A stretch of 64,000 nt of DNA from Virgifigura deserti (lineage in GTDB: Bacteria; Pseudomonadota; Alphaproteobacteria; Dongiales; Dongiaceae). Each line of letters opens with the position of its first letter. Position 1 is the stretch's first letter. The stretch lies in contig QOZR01000002.1 in the NCBI GenBank assembly GCA_003576685.1, forward strand, positions 186,001-250,000. Direction: 5' to 3'. Position numbers and translations under genes: made by a program. This document shows, one piece after another, positions 53,519 to 64,000 of this stretch. The notes under the pieces were generated by a model that made no database searches, was not told the origin of the DNA, and saw nothing but the letters and a program-made list of their open reading frames with translations.

Positions 53519-54417
53519 AGCAACAACCCGCGAAGGCTGCATCGCACCCGACGCAGCCCGGCAAGAGGCGGGCTGCCGCCTCGCCCCGGCGCGCGCAGTC
53601 CCGGACGACGATCCGGCGCCGGCCGACGCCGTGGTGGCGCATGGCTCTGACGCGCTACTGCGCCGGCTTGGCTGCAGTCGGTCTCGTCTGCGGCGGCATT
53701 GGCTGGGCCTGGCAGAGCGGCTGGATCGCACAGACCTCGGCGACCGCCGTCGCGGGCGTCGTGGCGGCCTCGGCCGATGCCGGGCTCGCCGTTCGCCAAG
53801 TACTGGTCGAAGGGCGCGAGGAGACCGCTTCGGAGGATCTCATGGCCGCGCTTCAGGTCAGCCGGGGAGAACCGATCCTGGCCTTGGCGCCGGCTGAGAT
53901 CAAGGCGCGGCTCGAGGCCCTGCCCTGGATCCGATCCGCCACCGTCGAGCGGCGTCTGCCGGACATCCTGTATCTGAAGCTCGAGGAGTTCGAGCCGATG
54001 GCGCTGTGGCAGCGGTCGCAAGAGCTAGTTCTGGTCAGCCACAGCGGCGAGGTCATCCCGGTACCGAAGATCGCGGCGTTCGGAAACCTGCCGGTCATCG
54101 TCGGCGACGGCGCTCCGGCGCACGCACCGGGCCTGTTCGAGATGCTGGCGCTGGAACCCGATCTCGGCCGGCGCGTCGTGGCGGCCGTCCGGGTTTCCGG
54201 GCGCCGCTGGAATCTGCGCCTCGACAGCGGAACCGACATAGAGCTGCCGGAAACCGGCGCCGCCGCCGCTTGGCAGAGGCTGGCGCGCCTCGACCGCGAG
54301 CATGGGGTGCTGGCCCGCGATGTCATGACGGTCGACCTCCGGCTTCCCGACCGGCTGGTGGTTCGCCTCTCACCGGAGACGGCGGCGCGTTATCGCGCGC
54401 CCGCCAACAACACGTAA
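53506..54417 (+). CDS. ftsQ: Cell division protein FtsQ
   Basis: 303 residues. A long basic cytoplasmic tail (about 1-45), one transmembrane helix (about 47-70; ALTRYCAGLAAVGLVCGGIG), a POTRA domain (VRQVLVEGREETASEDLMAAL, ILALAPAEIKARLEALPWI, ATVERRLPDILYLKLEEFEP) and the beta domain. It anchors the FtsQLB complex. ATG 53506 follows GTGGAGAACG; the ATG at 53485 is less likely. Its first 13 bases lie within ddl. Confidence 0.95.
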   Translation: MRRLKQQPAKAASHPTQPGKRRAAASPRRAQSRTTIRRRPTPWWRMALTRYCAGLAAVGLVCGGIGWAWQSGWIAQTSATAVAGVVAASADAGLAVRQVLVEGREETASEDLMAALQVSRGEPILALAPAEIKARLEALPWIRSATVERRLPDILYLKLEEFEPMALWQRSQELVLVSHSGEVIPVPKIAAFGNLPVIVGDGAPAHAPGLFEMLALEPDLGRRVVAAVRVSGRRWNLRLDSGTDIELPETGAAAAWQRLARLDREHGVLARDVMTVDLRLPDRLVVRLSPETAARYRAPANNT

Positions 54418-54475
54418 TGCCGCAAGTCGCAACAATGAAGATGATCGAACGGCGCAGAGGATCGGCCTGTTGGCG

Positions 54476-55732
54476 ATGAAGAAGGCAAGAATGGCACCGC
54501 GCAACGGACTGGTGGCCGGCCTCGACATCGGCACGAGCAAGGTGTGCTGCTTCATCGCGCGCGCCGACGAGGAAGGGCGGCCGCACGTCACCGGCATCGG
54601 CCATCAGCTGTCGCGCGGCGTACGCAACGGCTCGATCATCGACATGGAGGCGGCGGAGACGGCCATTCTCACGGCCGTCCATGCGGCCGAGCAGATGTCG
54701 GGCGAGACCATCCATGAGGTGATCGTCAACATCTCCGGCGGCTATCCGGCTTCGCAGACCATCGGCGTCGAGGTCACGATCGCTGGGCACGAAGTCAATG
54801 ACGGCGACCTGCGGCGGGTGCTCGATCAAGGCAAGCTATATGAAGGATCGGTCGATCGCCGGCTGATCCACTCGATCCCGGTCGGCTATATCATCGACGG
54901 CAGCCGCGGGATCCGTGACCCGCGCGGAATGTATGGCGAGCGCCTCGGCGTCGACATGCACGTGATCACCGCGGCGGCCGGCGCGGTGCGGAACATCACC
55001 ACCTGCGTCGCCCGGTGCCATCTCGACATTCGCGCCCTCGTCATCTCTCCCTATGCCGCCGGGCTCGCCTCGCTGGTCGAAGACGAGATGGACCTCGGCG
55101 TGACCGTCATCGACATGGGCGGCGGCACCACGAATCTTGCGGTCTTCTTCGACGGCAACGTGGTCTATACCGACAGCGTGCCGATTGGCGGTGGCCATGT
55201 CACGAACGACATCGCGCGCGGCCTGTCGACGCCGCTCAGCCACGCCGAGCGGATGAAGACCCTTTACGGCAACTGCATTCCCTCGCCGGCGGACGAGCGG
55301 GACGTGATCAACGTGCCCCAGGTCGGCGAGGACGATGTCGGCCAGGCCAACGCCATCCCGAAATCGATCCTGGTCGGCATCATCCAGCCACGGCTAGAGG
55401 AGACCTTCGAGCTAGTCCGATCGCGGCTCGAGGCGGGCGGTTTCGAGAGGATTGCCGGCCGCCGCGTCGTCCTGACCGGCGGCGCCAGTCAGTTGGCCGG
55501 GGTGCGCGAGCTGGCGGCCCTGGTGCTCGACAAACAGGTGCGCATGGGCCGACCGATCCGCATCGGCGGCCTGGCGGAGGCGACCGGAGGCCCGGCCTTC
55601 GCGACCTGCGCCGGCCTGCTCACTTACGCGCTGGAGACGGAGGTCGACGCGCCGCGACCCACCCGCCCCCTTGAAGAGGGATCGAACGGCCTGATCGGCC
55701 GGATCGGTCATTGGTTCCGTGAATATTTCTGA
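54476..55732 (+). CDS. ftsA: Cell division protein FtsA
   Basis: 418 residues from ATG 54476; TTG 54470 and ATG 54491 are alternatives with no clear winner. Actin-like ATPase that tethers FtsZ to the membrane. GLDIGTSKVCCFIA and VIDMGGGTTNLAVFFDG bind ATP; VVLTGGASQLAGVRELA is the adenosine motif. The C-terminal amphipathic helix GLIGRIGHWFREYF is the membrane anchor. 58 bases after ftsQ, 99 before ftsZ. Confidence 0.95.
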   Translation: MKKARMAPRNGLVAGLDIGTSKVCCFIARADEEGRPHVTGIGHQLSRGVRNGSIIDMEAAETAILTAVHAAEQMSGETIHEVIVNISGGYPASQTIGVEVTIAGHEVNDGDLRRVLDQGKLYEGSVDRRLIHSIPVGYIIDGSRGIRDPRGMYGERLGVDMHVITAAAGAVRNITTCVARCHLDIRALVISPYAAGLASLVEDEMDLGVTVIDMGGGTTNLAVFFDGNVVYTDSVPIGGGHVTNDIARGLSTPLSHAERMKTLYGNCIPSPADERDVINVPQVGEDDVGQANAIPKSILVGIIQPRLEETFELVRSRLEAGGFERIAGRRVVLTGGASQLAGVRELAALVLDKQVRMGRPIRIGGLAEATGGPAFATCAGLLTYALETEVDAPRPTRPLEEGSNGLIGRIGHWFREYF

Positions 55733-55831
55733 GCCCTACTCCCCCACCCCGGCGGCCACGCGGGCCGGGGATCCCATCGTGCCGGCGAAGGCCGGTGAAC
55801 CAAATCTGCTTTGCGAGGAACGGAGGCTGCC

Positions 55832-57610
55832 ATGACTTTGAATCTGTCCATGCCCGTCACCCCTTTGGAAATCAAGCCGCGGATCACGGTGGTCGGCGTC
55901 GGCGGCGCCGGCGGCAACGCCGTCAACAACATGATCCGATCCAACCTAGAAGGGGTCGAATTCGTCGTCTGCAACACCGACTCCCAGGCGCTGGCCCAAT
56001 CGATCTGCGAGCGCCGGATCCAGCTTGGCGTGAACATCACGCAAGGGTTGGGCGCCGGCTCCCGTCCCGATATCGGCCGGGGCGCCGCCGAGGAGGCCCT
56101 CGATGAGATCATCGAGCAGGTGCAGGGCAGCAACATGGTGTTCATCACCGCCGGAATGGGCGGCGGTACCGGCACCGGGGCCGCTCCGGTGATCGCCCGC
56201 GCCGCCCGCGAGCACGGGATCCTCACCGTCGGCGTCGTCACCAAGCCGTTCCACTTCGAGGGCCTGCACCGCATGCGCTTGGCCGATGGCGGCATCAACG
56301 AGCTGCAGCAGTTCGTCGATACGCTGATCATCATCCCGAACCAGAACCTGTTCCGGATCGCGAACGAGAAGACGACCTTCGCGGCCGCCTTCAACATGGC
56401 CGACGAAGTGCTGCATTCCGGCGTTCGCGGCGTCACCGACCTGATGGTCATGCCGGGCCTGATCAACCTCGACTTCGCCGACATCCGCGCGGTGATGACC
56501 GAGATGGGCAAGGCGATGATGGGCACCGGCGAGGCGGAGGGCGAGAACCGCGCGGTCGCTGCGGCCGAGGCGGCGATCTCCAATCCGCTCCTCGACGACG
56601 TGTCGATGAAGGGCGCCCGCGGCGTTCTGATCAACATCACCGGCGGCCTCGACATGACGCTGTTCGAGGTCGACGAGGCCGCGAACCGCATCCGCGACGA
56701 GGTCGATCCGGAGGCCAACATCATCTTCGGCTCGACCTTCGACCAGAGCCTCGAGGGCAAGATCCGCATCTCTGTGGTCGCGACCGGCATCGACGCCGAG
56801 GCGAACGCCATGCCGCGGCCGGTTTCGCTGAGCCTCGTCGCGAATGGCGGCCGGGTCGTGGGCGCCCAGGACTCGGCGGCACTCCGCGGTGCCGAGGCCA
56901 CGCGCGCCGCCGAGCAGTCGGGGGTGGCGCAGGCGTCGGCGGCCGAAACGCAGGAGATGCTCTATGAGGAGCAGCAGCCGATGGCTGTCAACGGCATGCC
57001 GATGGGCCATGTCGAGCCGGCCTCGGGCGCGGGTGTCAATTCGGCGACGGCAACCTCGCAGCTCCGCTCGGAGCGCTCGACCTACGCGGCGGAGTCCGTC
57101 ATTGCACGGACCGACGGAAAGCCCGTCGCCGCGGCGCAGCCGAACGGCGATCAGCCCTTCATCGCACCCCCCCCGGTCGAGGCGCCGGCCCGGATCGCTC
57201 AGGCGCCCGCCGGCCGCTCGCAGGGTGGGTACGCGGCAGACGCCGGAACGCAGGCCAATCAGGGCCAAGCCAACCAGGGCCAAGCCAATCAAGGCGCGGG
57301 GGGCGAGCGCCGGCGCATGCCGAACCTCTTCGCCCGCGTGACCGGCAGCGCCGCCGCTTGGGCCCGGCAGGCCGGTTCGGACCTGCGCGAGGCGTCTCCC
57401 GCGGCGATGATCAATCGCGTTGCCGGGCAGGAGCCATCGCCCCGATCCGGATCCGCGGGAAGCGGCTCCGCCTCGTCCGGCGCGACCGCTCCGCAGTCGG
57501 CGGCTCAGCCGCGGTTGGCCGGGCTCGATCCGAAGGAAAGGCTGTCCTCTGGACAGGCCGACGAAGACCTGCTGGACATTCCGGCCTTTCTCCGGCGTCA
57601 AGCCAATTAA
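55832..57610 (+). CDS. ftsZ: Cell division protein FtsZ with long C-terminal linker
   Basis: 592 residues, tubulin-like GTPase of the Z ring. ATG 55832 has GGAGG five bases upstream. GTP motif [17 protein letters not shown]-terminal [17 protein letters not shown]7 loop NLDFADIR. The core ends near residue 325. A disordered linker of about 250 residues (Ala/Gln/Gly/Ser/Pro) follows, with the tandem NQGQA repeats, and the protein ends in the conserved peptide [14 protein letters not shown] that binds FtsA. Rhizobial FtsZ1 is of similar length. A palindromic C/G-rich patch lies in the ftsA-ftsZ gap (about 55746-55792). Confidence 0.96.
   Translation: MTLNLSMPVTPLEIKPRITVVGVGGAGGNAVNNMIRSNLEGVEFVVCNTDSQALAQSICERRIQLGVNITQGLGAGSRPDIGRGAAEEALDEIIEQVQGSNMVFITAGMGGGTGTGAAPVIARAAREHGILTVGVVTKPFHFEGLHRMRLADGGINELQQFVDTLIIIPNQNLFRIANEKTTFAAAFNMADEVLHSGVRGVTDLMVMPGLINLDFADIRAVMTEMGKAMMGTGEAEGENRAVAAAEAAISNPLLDDVSMKGARGVLINITGGLDMTLFEVDEAANRIRDEVDPEANIIFGSTFDQSLEGKIRISVVATGIDAEANAMPRPVSLSLVANGGRVVGAQDSAALRGAEATRAAEQSGVAQASAAETQEMLYEEQQPMAVNGMPMGHVEPASGAGVNSATATSQLRSERSTYAAESVIARTDGKPVAAAQPNGDQPFIAPPPVEAPARIAQAPAGRSQGGYAADAGTQANQGQANQGQANQGAGGERRRMPNLFARVTGSAAAWARQAGSDLREASPAAMINRVAGQEPSPRSGSAGSGSASSGATAPQSAAQPRLAGLDPKERLSSGQADEDLLDIPAFLRRQAN
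57257..57296 (+). repeat. 15-bp in-frame tandem repeat in ftsZ linker
   Basis: AATCAGGGCCAAGCC (57257-57271), AACCAGGGCCAAGCC (57272-57286) and a partial third copy (57287-57296) encode [13 protein letters not shown]. It is codon-aligned, so copy-number change would only alter linker length. Confidence 0.9.
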
Positions 57611-57667
57611 TAAGCGCAGCCGGGGTTTACGCCGGCTGAAATAAACTGTTACAAAGCGTGAATTGAA

Positions 57668-57708
57668 TGCTCCAGAGGTAGTTTATTAACTACTTCTGGA
57701 GCATTTTT
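57668..57708 (+). terminator. Rho-independent terminator of the dcw cluster
   Basis: TGCTCCAGA (57668-57676) pairs with TCTGGAGCA (57695-57703); an inner GTAGTT/AACTAC extends the stem. TTTTT follows at 57704-57708. It lies 57 bases after the ftsZ stop and is the strongest terminator in the window. Confidence 0.9.
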
Positions 57709-57809
57709 CGTCCTTTGGAACGAAATCCGCTCCAACACGTTTTCAACGGCTTGCGCCTTCCGGCCCGTCGTTAAGCGCGTGATCTAAGGCGTTGCGGTGA
57801 TTTGAAGGT

Positions 57810-58757
57810 ATGGCGAGTCACGTGGAATCAAGCGATTACGAGTCAAGCGGCCCGCGCCAGAGGACGTTGAAAAACGCCATCCAGTGCTCGGGGGTAAGCC
57901 TGCATTCGGGCAACAGAGTCTCGATGACCATGCGGCCGGCGGCGGTGAATACCGGAATCGTCTTCCGCCGTACCGATGTCGCTGGCGGCAGTGCGACGAT
58001 CGAGGCCTCCTGGCGGAATATCGTCGAGAGCACGATGTGCACGGCGCTGGGCAATGCCGACGGCGTCACGATTGCGACCGTCGAGCATCTCATGGCGGCC
58101 CTCGCCGGATGCGGCATCGACAACCTGCTGGTCGAGATCGACGGCGCCGAGCTTCCGATCATGGATGGAAGCGCGTCACCCTTCGTCTTTCTGGCGGAAT
58201 GCGCCGGCATCGTCGAACAGGATGCCCCGCGCGCCGCGATCCGGGTGCTGAAGCCCGTCAGGGTCGGTGATCGGAGCCGGTCGGCTGCCCTTGTTCCGGG
58301 CCCCGACTTTTCGGTTCGCTTCGAGATCGAATACGACAACCCCGCGATCGCCCATCAGGAATGCGTCGTCCAACTGGCGAACGGCACCTTCAAGTCGGAG
58401 ATCAGCCGGGCCCGCACATACGGCTTCCTGGTCGAGGTTGAATCGTTGCGCGCCGCAGGCTTGGCGCAGGGGGCTTCACTGGACAACGCTGTGGTGATCG
58501 ACGGAGACAGCGTCCTGAACGAAGGTGGCCTGCGCTATCGCGACGAGTTCGTCCGCCATAAGGTTCTGGATTCGGTCGGCGACCTGTATCTCGCCGGCGC
58601 GCCGCTGATCGGGCATTTCCATGGCCGATGCTCCGGTCACAAACTCAATCACCAACTCCTGTGGGCGCTCTTCGCCGATTCCAGCGCGTGGTGCTTCTCC
58701 ACGCCAGGTCAGGAATCGGCCCAGGCGCCGGCGGAGCGCATTGCCGCGGCAGGCTAG
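57810..58757 (+). CDS. lpxC: UDP-3-O-acyl-GlcNAc deacetylase LpxC
   Basis: 315 residues, zinc amidase, the committed step of lipid A synthesis. [35 protein letters not shown] (Zn His), [31 protein letters not shown] (Zn His and Asp) and [12 protein letters not shown] (catalytic His). GAAGG precedes the ATG. It sits just beyond the dcw terminator and probably has its own promoter in the 199-base gap. Confidence 0.96.
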   Translation: MASHVESSDYESSGPRQRTLKNAIQCSGVSLHSGNRVSMTMRPAAVNTGIVFRRTDVAGGSATIEASWRNIVESTMCTALGNADGVTIATVEHLMAALAGCGIDNLLVEIDGAELPIMDGSASPFVFLAECAGIVEQDAPRAAIRVLKPVRVGDRSRSAALVPGPDFSVRFEIEYDNPAIAHQECVVQLANGTFKSEISRARTYGFLVEVESLRAAGLAQGASLDNAVVIDGDSVLNEGGLRYRDEFVRHKVLDSVGDLYLAGAPLIGHFHGRCSGHKLNHQLLWALFADSSAWCFSTPGQESAQAPAERIAAAG

Positions 58758-58965
58758 CACCGACACCTTCATGATGTAGCGCGGAGGCCGGTTATCTCCT
58801 GCGCCAAGCCGCCGCAAGCTTCTCCATCGACCCAATCGGCTCCCACGGGCTATTGTCTCACCTCGACAGAGGCGTTAGACAATGGCCGGACCGGGGGCCG
58901 GACCCGGGCCGAGATCGGCTTTCCTCCCGGCGTACCGGATGCCCGCAGGTGAAGGCTGTCAACCG

Positions 58966-59784
58966 ATGATCCATTCGCCCCGAACCCGAGCTTCGTCCCT
59001 TCGTCTGGCCGTCGCCTTCCTGTCGGCGCTGCTGCTCACGGCCTGCGGCAGCACCGACGAGGATGAATATGTCGAGCGGCCGCCGGAGGCGCTCTATAAC
59101 GACGCCTACGACGCGATGCTGGATGAGAACTATGATCGCGCGGCGCAGCTGTTCGACGAGGTCGAGCGCCAGCATCCCTATTCGAGCTGGGCGACCCAGG
59201 CGCAGCTGATGGCCGCCTATTCCTACTACCAGAGAAACAAGTATGACGACGCGATAATCGCGCTCGACCGGTTCATCGAGCTGCACCCCGGTCACGAGGA
59301 CGTCGCCTACGCCTATTATCTGAAGGCCCTCTCCTATTACGAGCAGATCACCGATGTCGAACGCGATCAGCGGACGACGAAGTTGGCGTTCGATGCGTTC
59401 GGCGAGGTCATCCGCCGATTCCCCAACACCGATTATGCCCGCGATGCCACCCTGAAGATCGACCTTGCCCGGGACCATCTGGCCGGGAAGGAGATGGAGA
59501 TCGGCCGCTATTATCAGAACCGCGGCTATCATCTGGCGGCGATCAACCGGTATCGTCGGGTTCTCGAGCTGTACCAGACCACCACCCACGTCCCCGAGGC
59601 GCTGCACCGCCTGACCGAGTGCTATCTCGCGCTCGGCGTACCGGACGAGGCGCAGGCGGCGGCCGCGGTGCTCGGCTACAACTTCCCGGGCAGCGAGTGG
59701 TACCAGGACAGCTATGCCCTGCTGACCGACGCGGACCTGCGCCCCGAGGAGAAGGAAGAATCCTGGATCAGCAGCGCTTTCTGA
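58966..59784 (+). CDS. bamD: Outer membrane assembly lipoprotein BamD
   Basis: 272 residues. Lipoprotein signal ending LLTAC (Cys27). The mature part is five TPR-like helix pairs: PPEALYNDAYDAMLDENYDRAAQLFDEVER, SSWATQAQLMAAYSYYQRN, ALDRFIELHPGHEDVAYAYYLKAL, DYARDATLKIDLARDHLAGK and AINRYRRVLELYQTT. BamD binds BamA in the outer-membrane protein insertion machine. ATG 58966 begins the signal; the open frame upstream is not used. Usual neighbour of lpxC and recN in alphaproteobacteria. Confidence 0.95.
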   Translation: MIHSPRTRASSLRLAVAFLSALLLTACGSTDEDEYVERPPEALYNDAYDAMLDENYDRAAQLFDEVERQHPYSSWATQAQLMAAYSYYQRNKYDDAIIALDRFIELHPGHEDVAYAYYLKALSYYEQITDVERDQRTTKLAFDAFGEVIRRFPNTDYARDATLKIDLARDHLAGKEMEIGRYYQNRGYHLAAINRYRRVLELYQTTTHVPEALHRLTECYLALGVPDEAQAAAAVLGYNFPGSEWYQDSYALLTDADLRPEEKEESWISSAF

Positions 59785-59823
59785 GCCCGCAGGTTGATCC
59801 CCCCGCAGGTTGATTCCTTGGCC

Positions 59824-63617
<3,794 letters not shown>

Positions 63618-63655
63618 AGCTCCCGCGCATCGGTCCTGCCGCAACCGCCCGTCGG

Positions 63656-63678
63656 GGGGCGGGTTTGAAACCCGCCCC
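63656..63678. terminator. Bidirectional hairpin between ligA and the aminopeptidase gene
   Basis: GGGGCGGGTTT (63656-63666) pairs with AAACCCGCCCC (63668-63678). It lies between two convergent genes and touches the stop of the minus-strand one. A related half-element is at about 19361. Such GGGGCGGGTTT palindromes recur in alphaproteobacterial intergenic DNA. Confidence 0.7.
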
Positions 63679-64000
63679 TACATCTCCAACGGCCGCGTCA
63701 CCTCCACGAGCCACGCCGCGGTCGCCTCGTCGACCAGCGGCGTCAGTGTCTCGCGCACCCGTCGGTGGTAAGCGTCGAGCCAGGCGACCTCGGCCGGCGA
63801 GAGCAGCGCCGGCTCTATCAGGGTCCGGTCGATCGGCGCCAAGGTCAGGGTCTCGAAGCCCAGCGTCGGGCGTTCGCCAGCGTCAACCTCCGCCCCCTCG
63901 GCCGGAACCACCGTCACCAGGTTCTCGATGCGGATGCCGTAGGCGCCGGTCTTGTAGTAGCCCGGCTCGTTCGAGACGATCATCCCGACCTCGAGCGGCA
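63678..64000 (-). CDS. Aminopeptidase P family (M24) protein, C-terminal part (partial)
   Basis: The gene enters from beyond 64000; 107 codons of its end are visible. MIVSNEPGYYKTGAYGIRIENL contains the two Glu metal ligands of the M24 pita-bread fold, in the N-E-P-G-Y-Y and I-R-I-E-N motifs. The tail (PALLSPAEVAWLDAYHRRVRETL) is typical of Xaa-Pro aminopeptidases. It removes N-terminal residues before proline in the cytoplasm. Convergent with ligA; the start and N-terminal domain are not in the window. Confidence 0.92.
   Translation of the reverse strand, partial: PLEVGMIVSNEPGYYKTGAYGIRIENLVTVVPAEGAEVDAGERPTLGFETLTLAPIDRTLIEPALLSPAEVAWLDAYHRRVRETLTPLVDEATAAWLVEVTRPLEM

Overview
This is a GC-rich bacterial chromosome segment. 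Gene content and order point to an alphaproteobacterium, most likely Hyphomicrobiales (Rhizobiales): an uninterrupted mraZ-to-ftsZ division and cell wall (dcw) cluster followed by lpxC, bamD, recN and ligA; an FtsZ with a very long C-terminal linker; rnpB next to mraZ; and CTAGAG-bordered palindromic intergenic repeats of the kind seen in that order. The order-level placement is inference; the class is well supported. No rRNA, tRNA, insertion sequence, prophage or CRISPR array was found.

Left part (1-32 kb) is a mosaic of small operons and single genes. In order: the end of a peptide-transporter binding protein; a GH13 amylase-family lipoprotein; a GFA-type zinc protein; a 33-residue membrane protein; Tex; an ArsR/SRPBCC pair followed by a ClpP paralogue; a dimethylglycine/sarcosine dehydrogenase next to a GcvA-like LysR gene; PRC-barrel and DoxX genes; a two-subunit molybdenum hydroxylase (IorA/IorB); an HxlR regulator divergent from a BBE-type flavoenzyme; a secreted esterase; an osmoregulated periplasmic glucan operon (opgG - unknown gene - opgH); an FAD-linked 2-hydroxyacid dehydrogenase; a TSUP exporter; a bactofilin; a LysR gene; a PEP-CTERM-type surface protein with a sigma-54-like promoter; and a TetR/metallo-beta-lactamase-fold divergent pair.

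Middle part (31.6-38.8 kb) holds a DUF3750-like protein, thiD under a TPP riboswitch with a short leader ORF in between, a TerB/J-domain protein, an ABC-F ATPase, an EamA transporter, an AmiD-like amidase, RNase P RNA, and an AT-richer control region before mraZ.

Right part (38.8-63.6 kb) is the dcw cluster: mraZ-rsmH-ftsL-ftsI-murE-murF-mraY-murD-ftsW-murG-murC-murB-ddl-ftsQ-ftsA-ftsZ, with mostly 4-base stop/start overlaps, then a strong terminator, then lpxC, bamD and recN-ligA. These genes make lipid II, polymerise it at the septum, build the Z ring and begin outer-membrane assembly. The window ends inside a convergent aminopeptidase P gene.

The most interesting regulatory structure is the thiD leader. 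A 7-base segment in it can pair either with the 3' end of the TPP aptamer or with the ribosome binding site of a 30-codon ORF whose stop overlaps the thiD start. Other points worth checking are the cluster of nested palindromes after the bactofilin gene, the -24/-12 promoter before the PEP-CTERM gene, the 24-bp direct repeats between the TetR and MBL genes, and several unannotated small membrane proteins.
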